NCBI RefSeq assembly: GCF_905163445.1
Contig: NC_053200.1
Coordinates: 4,960,001-5,024,000 of the forward strand
DNA: 64,000 nucleotides
Direction: 5' to 3'
Origin: Pararge aegeria
Lineage: Eukaryota; Arthropoda; Insecta; Lepidoptera; Nymphalidae
Shown here: positions 10,643 to 20,640 of the stretch, one piece after another
How positions within the stretch are numbered: position 1 is the stretch's first letter
How the letters are laid out: every line of letters begins with the position of its first letter
Position numbers and translations under genes: made by a program
The notes under the pieces: model-generated
Seen by the model: the letters and a program-made list of their open reading frames with translations, nothing else
Told to the model about the DNA's origin: nothing
Databases searched by the model: none

Positions 10643-11043
10643 AGCATCGTCATATCAACCCATTACCGGCCAACTACAGGGCATGGGTCTCGTCTCACAA
10701 TGAGAAGGGGTTAAGGCCGTAGCCCACCACGCTGACTAAGTTCGGATTGGTGGACTCCACACACCTTTGAGAACATAATGGAGAACTCTCAGGCATGCAG
10801 GTATCCTCACGCTTCGAGCACTCTTTACAACGTTTAAATTTTTTTTGCTTCTACATCCAGCCCGATTGATCATTACCAAAAATTAATCAATAATTATCAT
10901 TATCATTACCAGATATACCTTTACGTTTGAAGCAAGTGATATTTCAATCACGCACATAATTCAGAAAAGTCAGAGGAGGAAAAGTTCGAAGTCGGCCCCC
11001 CGAGAGTGAAGTCGAGCTCCTACCAACTGGGCTATCACCGCTT
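10643..11043 (-). mobile_element. SINE family B, split copy
   Basis: 3' portion at 10643-10809 (GGTTAAGGCCGTAGCCCACC, CTCAGGCATGCAGG) and head portion at 10920-11043 (GAAGCAAGTGATATTT, then the head with CTGGGCTATCACCGC). About 110 bp of foreign sequence at 10810-10919 replaces the usual GATGTTTTCCTTCACC segment. Confidence 0.75.
10810..10919 (+). repeat. Insert copied from 9937-9994
   Basis: Bases 10810-10867 match 9937-9994 over 58 bp with two mismatches (start CGCTTCGAGCACTC, end CATCCAGCCCGATT), in the same orientation. The sequence then switches to GATCATTACCAAA, which also occurs at 10598-10610, and ends in an ATTATCATTATC run. It sits inside a SINE and replaces part of it. Confidence 0.85.
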
Positions 11044-11296
11044 ACTTTTATTGATTACTTAATAATAAGTCCTCAAGTGCTAAAAGCAACCAACTTACCT
11101 ATGTTTGTTTTATTTGATCATTGAAACCTGTTTTGATTGTGATATTGAGATAACAACAGCGACCAGCTATGTACATATTAACTCACTGTTTATATAAAAT
11201 GTTTGTTAAAATAAGACGAGACTTGCGTCCGAAAAACCGAAAAGCGAATTGTTTTTTTGTTCTGTAATTTGTTCTAAATTGCTGTTTGTGTTTATT

Positions 11297-11600
11297 GAAG
11301 CCGTGATAGCCTAGTGGTTAGGAATTCAGCAATTCTTTCGTAGGGACAGAGTTCGGTCCCGGAACGTAATTCTTACTTTACAGAGCTATATGCGTTTTAA
11401 ATCATTGAATGTCACTTCCACGGTGAAAGAAAGCGTCGCAGGAAACCGGCATGCTCGAGAATTTTCCATGATGTTCTTAAAGGCGTGTTAAGTCTACTAA
11501 GCCACATGCGGCCAGCGTGGTGGACTACAGTCCAAACCCTTCTTATTCTGAGAGGAGATTCGTGACCTGTAGTGGGACGGTAATGGTCAGACACTATTAT
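11297..11600 (+). mobile_element. SINE family B, near full length
   Basis: Head GCCGTGATAGCCTAGTGGTT (A-box-like) with B-box-like AGTTCGGTCCC. The body carries GAAACCGGCATGC and GCCAGCGTGGTGGACTAC, and the end GTAGTGGGACGGTAATGG. The opposite-strand 60-codon frame is a shadow. Confidence 0.8.
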
Positions 11601-11969
11601 ATTGCGCGGAATAGGAATGTAGTAAGCGCCAAATACAAATAGTAATACAATATTTAAATAGCTCTTAAATTTTTTTTTTTTTAAATGGCTAATATGGGCA
11701 CTGGATAATATTCATGGGAACTATGTTATTAAATATTGTCACAGAACTATGCAACCGATTGAAAACAAATTGATAATACTTAAAAATTTGAGTGAGATCA
11801 CGTAATTTTTTCAATCGATAAAATTTCATATTTTTATGTTTACGCTCAATCTGGGCCCTTGGAAATATGATGTAGTTTTTGTATGTTTTTGTTTGGGTAA
11901 ATCAAACTTGATGGACTACTGTGAAAATCAAATCTAAAAGTAGCGAGTTTGCTTTATACCCTCTGCGTT

Positions 11970-12069
11970 TTAAGACGCACATAACTTTTAAGTTAGAGGT
12001 GCGTGCTGGGATTCGATCTCGGCCCTCCGAAAGTGAAGTCGAAGTCCTACCCACTGAGCTATCACCGCT
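11970..12069 (-). mobile_element. SINE family B, head only
   Basis: GGGATTCGATCTCGGCCC (B box on the minus strand) and CTGAGCTATCACCGCT identify the tRNA-like head. The copy stops after the ACGCACATAACTT segment. Confidence 0.75.
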
Positions 12070-12119
12070 ATTTATTTTTAGTATGAACGGGTAGTACTTT
12101 ATGCACCTTTAATTCTCCT

Positions 12120-12245
12120 GGGTAGAAAGTAACCCCGGCAATAAACAATTTCTGTGCAAAATTCAAGTAAATCCGTCGCTATTTTGCTGCGTGATTCATA
12201 CAACCCAAGAAAAACCGTTTCGCATTCACAATATTAGTCGGGGTT
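12120..12245 (-). mobile_element. Helitron-like remnant
   Basis: GGTAGAAAGTAACCCCGG, CCGTTTCGCATTCACAATATTAG and the order of blocks resemble the 5' end of the Helitron group in reverse. Heavily diverged. Confidence 0.35.
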
Positions 12246-13139
12246 AGAACTTGACCCCCTCAGTACCAATAAACGTCTCACGGCGAAGGAGTGCCACTCA
12301 ACAAACTAACGAGACAGTAGTTTATTATGGATGGTACGTCAAAACATTTTATGCGTTACGTCGTTTTGTTATTATATCTATGGTTGCAGTTTTTTTATTG
12401 TTTTTGTTCTATGTTTCGAAAGTGATCGATCCGACCGACTTTAATGATCCGATTTTTAGGATTACTTGCTGTTTGGTACCTATGTTCAGCCCAAGCAGGC
12501 ATATTATGATCACTGGGTTTTTAAATCGTCGAACATGGATATTCCTTTAAATTTATCCGATCTACAGTAACTTTGGGAAATATTCGCAACTAGCTTATCC
12601 AAAATGTTTTTTGATAATCAAGTTTTGAATATATATTTTTAACAGGACAGACAGACAGACTTACTTTAAAATTAACGAAATATTAGTACAAATATTAATT
12701 TATAAGATTATTTTTTTCTGCAGCATGACACAAACCAGATTGATTAATATTATAATGCCATCGCACAGCTGTTAATACTAGTTATAGGATACTTCTTAAG
12801 CATCAAAAATTCTAATGTGCTTACAGCTTGCAGACATAGGATACGGGCCTAGGATACTCTTTAACAAAGAATAGTACCAGGGTAATGTTCCCTGGGGTTT
12901 GAAATAAATTCTTTGTTACTATACACGCCTGCACAGCTAAACCAATCGAGATGAAGTTATTGTTCTAGAGACGAGCATGGCATACTTTTTATTCTGGGAA
13001 AACTGCAACAGCCTATCCATAATAAATTTTCTCAGTTATTATGAACTGATTAAAATGAAACGGGGTGATGTTGTACGATACCACTCTCTGAGGCGCGCGG
13101 GTGGACTAAACCTATTGACTAACCTAAAATGATTTTCCT
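12246..13139. other. AT-rich DNA, no gene seen
   Basis: A 99-codon frame at 12251-12550 has a hydrophobic stretch but no recognisable domain. GACAGACAGACAGAC at 12645-12660 resembles an internal Helitron motif, and more diverged blocks of that kind occur near 12960-13060. Nothing firm. Confidence 0.35.
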
Positions 13140-13195
13140 GACACGGGAATCGAACCCAGAAACGTAGTAATGCTAACCACAGGACGAAACGAGGC
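13140..13195 (-). mobile_element. tRNA-like SINE head
   Basis: ACGGGAATCGAACCCAG at 13143-13159 is a B box on the minus strand and ATGCTAACCACAGGACGA the rest of a tRNA-like head. The tail belongs to a different family (SINE A, next feature), so the two may be adjacent remnants or a chimera. Confidence 0.5.
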
Positions 13196-13203
13196 ATTTA
13201 CTA

Positions 13204-13312
13204 TTAGTATAAATAAATAAATAAATAAATATACTACGACAATACACACATCGCCATCTAGCCCCAAAGTAAGCGTAGCTTGTGTTATGGGTACTAAGGT
13301 AGCTATGAACAT
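13204..13312 (-). mobile_element. SINE family A, 3' part
   Basis: Contains the terminal (AAAT)n run and the conserved tail including TACACACATCGCCATCTAGC. The head is absent. The 62-codon minus-strand frame lies in this and the preceding repeat. Confidence 0.8.
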
Positions 13313-13616
13313 TCGCGTTAATGTTTAATTTATGAAGCATAATTATTGTCCGTCTTGTTTTTCAACTGATTTGACAGCTACAATCTTTATTCTGAGAAGG
13401 ACTGCAAGTATGCTGCCCAATTTAGCTGTACCCAATAACCGTATCAAGGATATCGGTATTTTGCATTTATTATAAGGTTCCAATTAAATTAAACGGCGCC
13501 ACGGTTTAGGTTGAGATTTACTTAAAGAGTAAAGCGGATACTTAGAATATTTTAATATATCAAAAGTTTTTGCCTACCTTTTGCCCGTAGTGTTCGTCCG
13601 TGTTTGTAACGTTATT

Positions 13617-13735
13617 TTTACACATACGAATAGCTATTGGATATGTGCAGGCGTTACTTTGCGGAATTCCATGATATATTATGAAAATGTTTGCTATACT
13701 CCGCGAAAAGAAACCGCCTTTTCGCGGTAAATTAG
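13617..13735 (-). mobile_element. Repeat family F fragment
   Basis: GCAGGCGTTACTTTGCGGAA, ATGATATATTATGAAAATG and CTCCGCGAAAAG align with the copy at 4235 in the same orientation. Confidence 0.55.
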
Positions 13736-13751
13736 GCTAGCAAATTTTCAT

Positions 13752-13885
13752 AATTAAGAATTACTCTCAGGCATGTAGGTTTCCTTTCGATGTTTTCCTT
13801 AACCGCTAAAGCAAGTGATTTTAAATTGCCTAAATCAGATCGAACTCGGTCCCCCCGAAAGGGAGACTGAAATAGCCACTTGCCT
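13752..13885 (-). mobile_element. SINE family B fragment
   Basis: ACTCTCAGGCATGTAGG, GATGTTTTCCTTAACCG, AAAGCAAGTGATT and the head (CGAACTCGGTCCCCCCG) are recognisable. The 3' end is missing. Confidence 0.7.
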
Positions 13886-14591
13886 GAATAAACGTCAAAA
13901 TAATTATGCAGTATTTGTCAACTGACGGCACCTTTCAAATGTCACAAAACACTGCGTAACTTTCCAACGTTAAACAACGTTTATTGATAAAGGGGTTAAA
14001 GTTGATTCATTACGAGACGCATAAGCTAAGCGCTAACTTGTCATCAAATAATAAAAAAATATGGTTCGGAACTCAGTCCTATCTGATAATATAAAACTTT
14101 AAATATCTTTACGGTGCCCGTTTTCGCAACGCCATTTGTCAGTGGTAATTTATGGTTCGTATCCAGTACGGCGCTCGAACTTCGCACACTTCGCATGACA
14201 TTCATCAGTGCAGACGAATCTTGTTTACATTGCAGCATTAGGACATACAGTCAGTATAGACATTTTCAGTTGATCGCATATTACGGGACACGCCGCAAGA
14301 ACCAGCAGCAAGCATAAATAAAGTACCTACATATATTTATGATTCGTAGAGAAGATGAACCAAAGATGAACCTACTGTCCCTATTTTTGACGTTAGTTCC
14401 TCTAAAAACAACCTCCATACTGTCTTCCAACTCCAATTCACCTGTATAATTAACAAGGATAGGGTTTCAAAATGAAAAATAGCTTATATCACTCCACTAC
14501 ACTCCACTCCACTGATTTTTACAGGGTTATAAAGTTCCAATTGCCTGTTTTTAGGGTTGATTGTTTCCGACCATATCTATACCAAATAGAC
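13886..14591. other. No gene seen; one GC-richer patch
   Basis: The patch 14100-14330 is GC-richer than its flanks and is open on both strands. It contains CATACAGTCAGTATAG, which has an initiator-like TCAGT. No recognised protein. A small regulatory element or exon cannot be excluded. Confidence 0.3.
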
Positions 14592-14734
14592 CAGTGGCGT
14601 GCACAGGGTCTTCGACTAGGGTATTCATAAAGCAGGAACAAGGCATAAAATGGAAAATTTCTTCTCACATACGAGTTAAACAAAGTAATTTGGGTAGGCA
14701 GTGCTTTTGTGCATGTTTGAAGTGCACGCCACTG
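14592..14734. mobile_element. hAT-like MITE, intact
   Basis: Perfect 13-bp terminal inverted repeats CAGTGGCGTGCAC / GTGCACGCCACTG. Flanking 8-mers AAATAGAC and CTATAGAC agree at six of eight positions, fitting an 8-bp hAT target duplication. 143 bp, no coding capacity. A relative lies at 30004-30363. Confidence 0.8.
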
Positions 14735-15302
14735 CTATAGACAGTAAGTAAATAAATAAATAATAAATTAAATCATGCTCTTTACTCGGCGCAACTCATG
14801 TCATTTCTATTTTCCGTACCACGGGGAAAAAATAAAGCGACGGACTCTTGCGACTCATCTCGTAATGTGCAACGATCTTTATTGCAACAGTTCGCAGCTT
14901 AACACTCAATTCACGTTTATTTCACAAGCAGGTTGGCTTTAGTGATGGACGACTTGGTTTAACAAATCGATTTGGAATGACGTCGAGTCGAACAATGGAC
15001 GTACAGGGTAGTCCTTTTCCTTATAAAGGTTAGCATCTGTTAGCATAAACGAACATAAGCAAAAATTAATTTAAGTGGAAATTGTAAAATAACTGCAGGT
15101 AAATGGCATGCTTTAACACAACCGTTAATATGACAACGTTAAATTTTAAATTTAAATTTCCGAAGAAAATGCTGTGAGCGACCAAAAATAAAAATCATAG
15201 CTTAAGAAGTACGTACCTTTAAAAATAAATTGAAAATACACCACAAATGTGTGCAAAGACCAATGATGGTGATAAACATGATTTAAAATCCGTATACGAA
15301 GA
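14735..15302. other. AT-rich DNA, no gene seen
   Basis: No recognised repeat family or frame. Confidence 0.4.
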
Positions 15303-15810
15303 AGCGGTGACAGCCTTGTGGTTAGGATTTCGGTTTCACTTTCGGGGGGCCGAGTTCGAACCCAGCATGCACTTTTAACTTTTCTTAGTTACTAGCGGAC
15401 CCCAGCGCCATCTGCCCGGCTGATTTGTGAATCTAAACCATGCAGGGCGCCACCCAAACGCATACCAAAAAAATCATTCAAATCAGTCCAGCCGTTTAGG
15501 AGGGGTTCAGTGACATACACACGCACACAAGAAATATATGTATAAAGATATGCGCACTTAAAATATTACTTGCTTTAAAGGTGAAGGAAAACATCGCTAG
15601 GAAACCTGCATGCCTGCTCTCCATATGTTCTCAAAGGTGTGTGGAGTCCACCATTACGCACTGGGCCAGCGTGGTGGACCACGGCTTAAACCCTTCTCAT
15701 TATCGGAGGAGACCCGTGCCATGTGTGTCGGTAAAGGTTTTATGATGATGATAAGAAGAAGGGTCTCCGAGCCCATATTATGTATATCTGACTATTACTG
15801 AGAGACGATT
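15303..15810 (+). mobile_element. SINE family B, full length, split by a Helitron
   Basis: Head at 15303-15391 (GCGGTGACAGCCTTGTGGTT, B box GAGTTCGAACCCAGC), body resuming at 15549 (TATGCGCACTTAAAATATTA) and running through GGAAACCTGCATGCC and GGGCCAGCGTGGTGGACCAC to a GATGATGAT tail near 15755. Removing 15392-15548 restores the family order. Confidence 0.85.
15392..15548 (-). mobile_element. Short non-autonomous Helitron, both ends intact
   Basis: On the minus strand it starts TCTTTATACATATATTTC and ends GGGGTCCGCTAG. It is flanked by A and T (A|TC...CTAG|T) without target duplication, the Helitron insertion signature. 157 bp, no coding capacity. The SINE around it supplies a natural empty-site comparison. 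Confidence 0.85.
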
Positions 15811-16439
15811 AAGTCGTATCAGGGATTACAAACTATCAAACACAAAACAAAATTGGCAAAAAAGACTTGAAGACTATAAATTACCGTTTACAGTGTATAA
15901 TAGAGTACACATATTTGCAGTGTATAACGATTTGTTAAACCTTCAGGGTTAATTATTTACCAACATATTGCACATCATTTTTATTGCAATGGTTTGTAAT
16001 ACCTTGTTATTAAAGTTAGGTACTTATTGACGGTTGAAAGGAAGGTTCATTTAAGGTCTCATACATCAACTATAAAGGGTCTATAAAGATGACTTTAAAA
16101 GTCATTTGAATTTGGTATTCAGGAGTCGCTACTGCAAATAAATTGGAATTAAGATAAAAATTTGGTATTCGGGAGTCGCTATAGCAAAAAAACACTGAAA
16201 TATGTCGGTTTAGAAGCATTATATAAGCGAATGAAATCGCCTACAACCACTAGAATTAAATCAAAGTTTAATTAGCCTATTAATATCCCACGGCTGGGTA
16301 TGGGCATCTTCTTATATAATAGTGGGTCTTAGAGCATAGACCTACCACCTCGCTGTCCTTTCCGTCCCGGGTTTCAATGGTTATTATCACATGTTAGTGA
16401 TAATAAACACGTTAATATCAGTACTTATCGACTTGCTCT
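15811..16439. other. No gene seen; imperfect 50-bp direct repeat
   Basis: TTTGGTATTCAGGAGTCGCT at 16111 recurs as TTTGGTATTCGGGAGTCGCT at 16161, a 50-bp period over about 80 bp. At 16330-16400 a CCGGGTTTCAATGG stretch resembles a worn SINE B box. Confidence 0.45.
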
Positions 16440-16700
16440 TAAAGACAGGTCGACACCGCCAATTTCCTACCTCCGGGCTGGTACTGTGGAATTCCCATAC
16501 CTAAGAATTCTTGTCCCGACCCGAGATCCATCCCGAGAACTCCTTGGTGCTAACTACGAGGTGCTAAGACCAAAGACGCAGCTCAAATAAACAGTACTGG
16601 CAGACGATTTTAAAGAATAAACTGGTCTGATCCGGGATTCGAATCCTAAGGACCTCCTCGGGCCTTACTACTATGGCTTCGCTGTAGAGATCATCGCTAC
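16440..16700 (-). mobile_element. SINE-like remnant
   Basis: CCGGGATTCGAATCCTAAGG at 16636-16655 is a B-box-like sequence on the minus strand, and GACCTCCTCGGGCCTTACTA continues a tRNA-like head. The body has no counterpart elsewhere in the window. A related head fragment lies at 16920-16965. Confidence 0.45.
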
Positions 16701-16740
16701 TAGTGGTAGAGTCACTACAAACACTGACCTGACGTTCCAA

Positions 16741-17454
16741 AAGTGCTTATAAACTGGGCCTACTTAAAATAAATGAATTATGAATTTTTTTTTTTGCCTA
16801 AAACATTATTATCTGTAAATGTCAGTTCATATTTCGACATTTAACCTCAACTTCCTGAAAATAACTATAAAAAATTAAGGATTAATATAACGTTACTGCT
16901 TTAAGCGGTGGTGGTACGGGCCCTTAATCCGTTAAAGATCATGCTAACCACAAAACCAAAGAGGCAGTTTATATAAAAAATACTTTCTTAAAAGACTATT
17001 CTGAAGAAAAACCTCGAGTTAGTCATTAGTCTGCGAACGGGCTTGGTATGTGTCGGCCATGTGTGGTAGTGTCGTAAATCACAGTTCGTAATGCGTAGAT
17101 AAGAGCTCTCACATTTGTTCTCCTATCTCTAGCTTTCTCAGGCATTAGTGTAACGCATTGGGATGAATCTTAAAATCTCAGTAAGTCGCTGCTGTAACAG
17201 TTTCTACACTATTATTAATGACTTAATTATGTATCTTTGTTAGAGTTATTTATACGGGATTGCAAAAACATAAGTTTATATCTATTTAAGGTTTATTGAT
17301 CATTATCATCAGCAATAGCCTATAACATGTCTATAAAAGTAGGTATATTTATAATATTATGTTTTATTTTATTTGTGTAATCTAGTTCAAGTATTAGTAT
17401 ATAGCATGTTTGTTTTTTTATTTATGCACAACCTGCAGTATATTTCCCTCTTGT
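16741..17454. other. AT-rich DNA, no gene seen
   Basis: Apart from the SINE-head fragment near 16920-16965 nothing is recognised. Confidence 0.4.
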
Positions 17455-17560
17455 TTTATAGGGCGATAAGGCCGCCTTTTGCTGCTTCTATGTGTGTTTT
17501 TTTTAAATTCTTCTGTTTTTTTTAACTCTTAGTGTGCAAATGAAGAGTATAAATAAATAA
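17455..17560 (+). mobile_element. LINE 3' UTR end
   Basis: GGGCGATAAGGCCGCCTTTTG followed by GTGCAAATGAAGAGTATAAATAAATA is the 3' end type shared with 20018 and 25545 in this window. No coding part remains. Confidence 0.6.
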
Positions 17561-17654
17561 CAGTATATTATTGGACTAAAGGATTCTCTCAACGGGAGTG
17601 TTTACTCAACATAATTACTTTTTGTGTTCTATTCGCTCAGTCCCCTACTACAAT

Positions 17655-18060
17655 ATACATTCAAATTCAAATTCATTTATTTCAAGTATGCCTATTTTAT
17701 AAGCACTTTTGAAAGGTCAAGTATGTATGTTAGTAGTGACTCAACCACCGGTTCGGAAAGCAGATACTACCGAGAAGAGCCGGCAAGAATTTCAGTAGTT
17801 GCTCTTTTCCAACATCAACATTTACAATCATTTTTCTATCTTGCGGGAGATGAGAGCGAGGCTGGCTGCTTCCAATCTACCTTGTCATTGAGGAATTCAT
17901 CAAATGTATAGTAACCTCGCTGTACTAGATGCGTTTGTACACATTTTTTAAATGTATGCATTGGTAGGTTAAGAATTTCCGTAGGAATCATGTTGTAATA
18001 GCGTATACTCAACCCCACAAGGGATTTCTGCACCTTTCGCAGACGATATGCCGATATCAC
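17655..18060 (-). pseudogene. LINE family C, 3' end with RT C-terminus
   Basis: On the minus strand the last codons of a non-LTR reverse transcriptase polyprotein (a 74-codon frame, 17836-18060) include YYNMIPTEILNLPMHTFKKC and, after it, YYTFDEFLNDKVDW, the usual C-terminal pattern of Jockey/CR1-type lepidopteran elements. The 3' UTR follows with ACCACCGGTTCGG-type sequence, AATAAA and a (TTTGAA)n tail at the left edge. It is 5'-truncated, so only a dead fragment remains. A second copy is at 26700. Confidence 0.75.
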
Positions 18061-18129
18061 TAATTTTTGCCCGTTTCTGGTAAGTCGAGTAGGTATTTTT
18101 GCATACCTATTAATGCACTCTTGGCACTA

Positions 18130-18296
18130 TTTTGTTCTCTTGCTGTAAGTCCTTTCTACAAAGGTTGCCTGCAAGAGATTGCTTACAGCAATTAGGACGG
18201 CTTTGAATGTCTATATTGTTTACTGTATACTCCAACTATTAATGTTTATTTTTTTGTGTGTTTACGTGCAATTAAGTGTTTCTTCTTCTTCTACGA
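18130..18296 (+). mobile_element. LINE family D 3' end
   Basis: GGTTGCCTGCAAGAGATTGC, TTACAGCAATTAGGACGGC and a terminal TTCTTCTTCTTC tail match, in opposite orientation, the copies at 5123 and 21502. Only the 3' UTR remains. Confidence 0.75.
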
Positions 18297-18594
18297 CATC
18301 CGGGGAAATAGGCGGGGAAATTACAAATCTATTGTGATCGTCACTATTATATTATTATATTTGACCGTATAATAACGACTAAGACAACCAGTAAATATCT
18401 TTGCGTCGTCTGTGTCTCAATACAAGACTAGTGCATCGATAATGACCGTAGTCGATAAACCCGTGTTTATATCAAAATCTCCACCAACAGGGCATGGAAT
18501 AAATCGAATTGAATTTATTTTATTTTTTAAAAGTAGGTAATCATCATTTGAAAAAGAATCTAATTCAAAAAGGTTTTATTCCTTTAGACATTAT

Positions 18595-18830
18595 CACAGG
18601 CGCTTATGAAGCGTTAATATATTTAACATGTTGCACTAATGTTAGTGATGGTGATAACTGCATTCGTTAACTTAAAGCTAAAGCTAGGAGAGTTCCAAAC
18701 GCGCCCTGTAAAGCTAGGAGAGTTCCAAACGCGCCCTGTAAAGCTAGGAGAGTTCCAAACGCGCCCTGGTCTAAGAACAGCCCAACAAACTTAGCCAGGT
18801 TAAAGCTAAAATACTCGCTAAATTTGTAAT
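18595..18830 (-). mobile_element. LINE 3' end with internal triplication
   Basis: Relative of the copy at 45078: GGCGCTTATGAAGCG-like left side, AGTGATGGTGATAACTGC, CCAAACGCGCCCTGGTCTAAG and AACAAACTTAGCC. The 30-bp segment at 18681 is present three times in tandem, where the other copy has it once. Confidence 0.75.
18681..18770. repeat. 30-bp tandem triplication
   Basis: Three exact head-to-tail units of 30 bp (AAGCTAGGAGAGTTCCAAAC...), differing only at the last position. On the minus strand it keeps one frame open and yields a ten-residue repeat (LALQGAFGTL). Arose inside a LINE fragment. Confidence 0.95.
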
Positions 18831-18989
18831 AAGTATTAAAATATATATAATCTGGCATTTGCTATAGTTGTCAAAAGTATAATTATTTAACTACTTTATA
18901 AAATTAATATAACACGTATCATCTGAGTGTCATTCTGATTTTGTGATCGAGAGGCCACATGGTCCGCCAGTAGTTTACGGTACGCAATT

Positions 18990-19052
18990 CCCTAGATTAA
19001 GCCTAATTACATCATTCAAGCGATTACCGTTGCCATTCGCGAGCCTTTGCAT
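18990..19052 (+). promoter_or_regulatory. Candidate regulatory block 1 (homeodomain-type sites)
   Basis: Contains GATTA (18995), AATTAC (19005) and GCGATTACC (19020), then CATTCGCGAGCC and CATTT. The same words in the same order, with AATTAC and GCGATTACC at identical spacing, recur at 20382-20437. TAATTA and GATTA cores suit homeodomain proteins, but which factor binds is inference. It is not part of any repeat family I recognise. Confidence 0.45.
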
Positions 19053-19552
19053 TTAAACGGAACCACTCTCATTAACTTGAGAGTTGTTTTTCCCAAAAGA
19101 CTGTTTCATCTTTAAATGTAAACGACGCAAAAAGGACGTGGAAAATAACTTATTTATTTAAGTTATCAATGAGGTCTTAATCTTTTATCTTCACCTGCTG
19201 GTAAGTGATAATGCAGTTTTAATGGTATCAGGCTAACCTGTTATGGATATAGCAGTTAGGTATATAAAAACCTTACGTTTCCGTACACGCTACGGAGCCC
19301 CTTCCCCGGGGGGGAGTTCACAAATTATAAATTTCGGAATTGCCCCCGCTGGGGATCGAACCCGGGATCACTTAAGACCACAGCGTCCCCCCCTGCCCCA
19401 GGGAGGTAGTCATTTAAACCACTCTCATTAACGTGAGAGTAATATTTTCCCAAAAGACTGTTTCATCTTAAAATGTAAACGTCGCAAAACGGTTGCAGAA
19501 AATTAGATATTTATTTAAATGATCAATAAGGGATAAACCTCTTTGGCTTTTA
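19048..19552 (+). repeat. Diverged ~145-bp tandem duplication split by a SINE
   Basis: Left unit 19048-19190 and right unit 19409-19552 share CATTTAAAC, ACCACTCTCATTAAC, TGAGAGT, CCCAAAAGACTGTTTCATCTT, ATGTAAACG and TTTTATCTT in order. Both units keep a 7-bp hairpin (ACTCTCA/TGAGAGT) though the loop differs by one base. A SINE of family G lies exactly between them. Confidence 0.75.
19187..19411 (-). mobile_element. SINE family G, full copy
   Basis: On the minus strand it starts with a tRNA-like head (CTACCTCCCTGGGGCAG, B box GGGTTCGATCCCCAG) and ends in the tail whose + strand reads CACCTGCTGGTAAGTGATAATGC. The 62-codon frame is a by-product. Confidence 0.7.
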
Positions 19553-20017
19553 TCTTGATTACCGGGATTTATTTTCTGATGGTTTGAGGTAGCTTTTAAA
19601 TAAAAACATTTCATAATGTTAGGTTTTGATACGGTTTTTCGAGAAATTAATTGTTAGCCATTTAAAAATAGCATTTATTTCTTGGTAAATATTTTGTTAT
19701 TACTTAGCATCTTTTAACTGTGTACTTACACGAGCGTAGCGTTATGTTAGTAAATAAACAAAGTTTTGTGTAACTTCTAAAACTCCCGAATACAATACTT
19801 CGATAGGTTGAAAAATCAAAACACTTGTGCGTGAAGCTTAATTTAGAATGGAGATGTTTGATCACGGACGATGTGACCTTACGTCCCTATTACGCCATTT
19901 TGAAAAATGACCGACCAATCGAAAATACAAACTACAATGACAGCAGCGTGAAAAATTGCCTTCCTTTAAAACGTACGTACGTAAACGTTCTTATAGTCTG
20001 CGCTATCTGAGTCTATA
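19553..20017. other. AT-rich DNA, no gene seen
   Basis: A 61-codon frame at 19825 has no recognised domain. Confidence 0.4.
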
Positions 20018-20110
20018 ATTACTGAGCGATAAGGACGCCTTTTATATTCTGTTATTCGTCTTTTATTTCTTTAAGTTCTAGAGGTATACAAATAAAGAGT
20101 ATAAATCTAC
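20018..20110 (+). mobile_element. LINE 3' UTR end
   Basis: GAGCGATAAGGACGCCTTTT and ACAAATAAAGAGTATAAAT match the 3' ends at 17455 and 25545. Confidence 0.6.
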
Positions 20111-20339
20111 TGTACTACTGTACACACCAACGGTCACAGCAATAGTTTCGTAACTTCTAATCATTACTAGTACATAGCAAGAAACGCGTTATGATTTTTT
20201 AAAAGATATTTGTTCTTTTGCAAAAATCGCAGCATCATTTTAATCAAAAGAGACGGTGCGGTTTGATGTCTTAACCAAAATGAACGTTTGTTGGCTTTAA
20301 TTTATCCACAATGCGATCGCTGAAGCAATAACTACTAAT

Positions 20340-20470
20340 ATTCACTCGAAGCGTCGCCCCGAGCTATACTCTATCTCGCTTGATTAGGGACCAATTACGG
20401 TGTTCACGCGATTACCTTCATTCACGGGCCCTCCCATTTCCTCCAACCGTGACCTCCAACTTGGAAACCT
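20340..20470 (+). promoter_or_regulatory. Candidate regulatory block 2 (homeodomain-type sites)
   Basis: TTGATTAGGGACCAATTACGG then GCGATTACC, CATTCACGGGCC and CCCATTT follow the same order as block 1 at 18990. AATTAC (20393) to GCGATTACC (20408) is 15 bp start to start, as in block 1. GC-richer than its surroundings. Function is inferred only from the repeated word order. Confidence 0.45.
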
Positions 20471-20528
20471 ACATCGGAGCCTCACCTAATTCAATCGATT
20501 TGACTGAATATCGATGTAACTTTTGAGG

Positions 20529-20640
20529 GAAAAATAACGGCCGAGTGCGAGTAAGACTCGCTTTCTGAAGGTTCCGTACGTTGTATAGAAACGTATAGTT
20601 ATAGTTTATATGATTCAAGACAAACAATTTATGACTTGTC
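20529..20640 (-). mobile_element. Repeat family Z, end fragment
   Basis: ACGGCCGAGTGCGAGTAAGAC and GAAGGTTCCGTACGTT match, in reverse, the terminal motif of a widespread lepidopteran element whose other end carries a GGATTCCGTACCC-type motif (see 49838). Superfamily uncertain. Confidence 0.6.
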
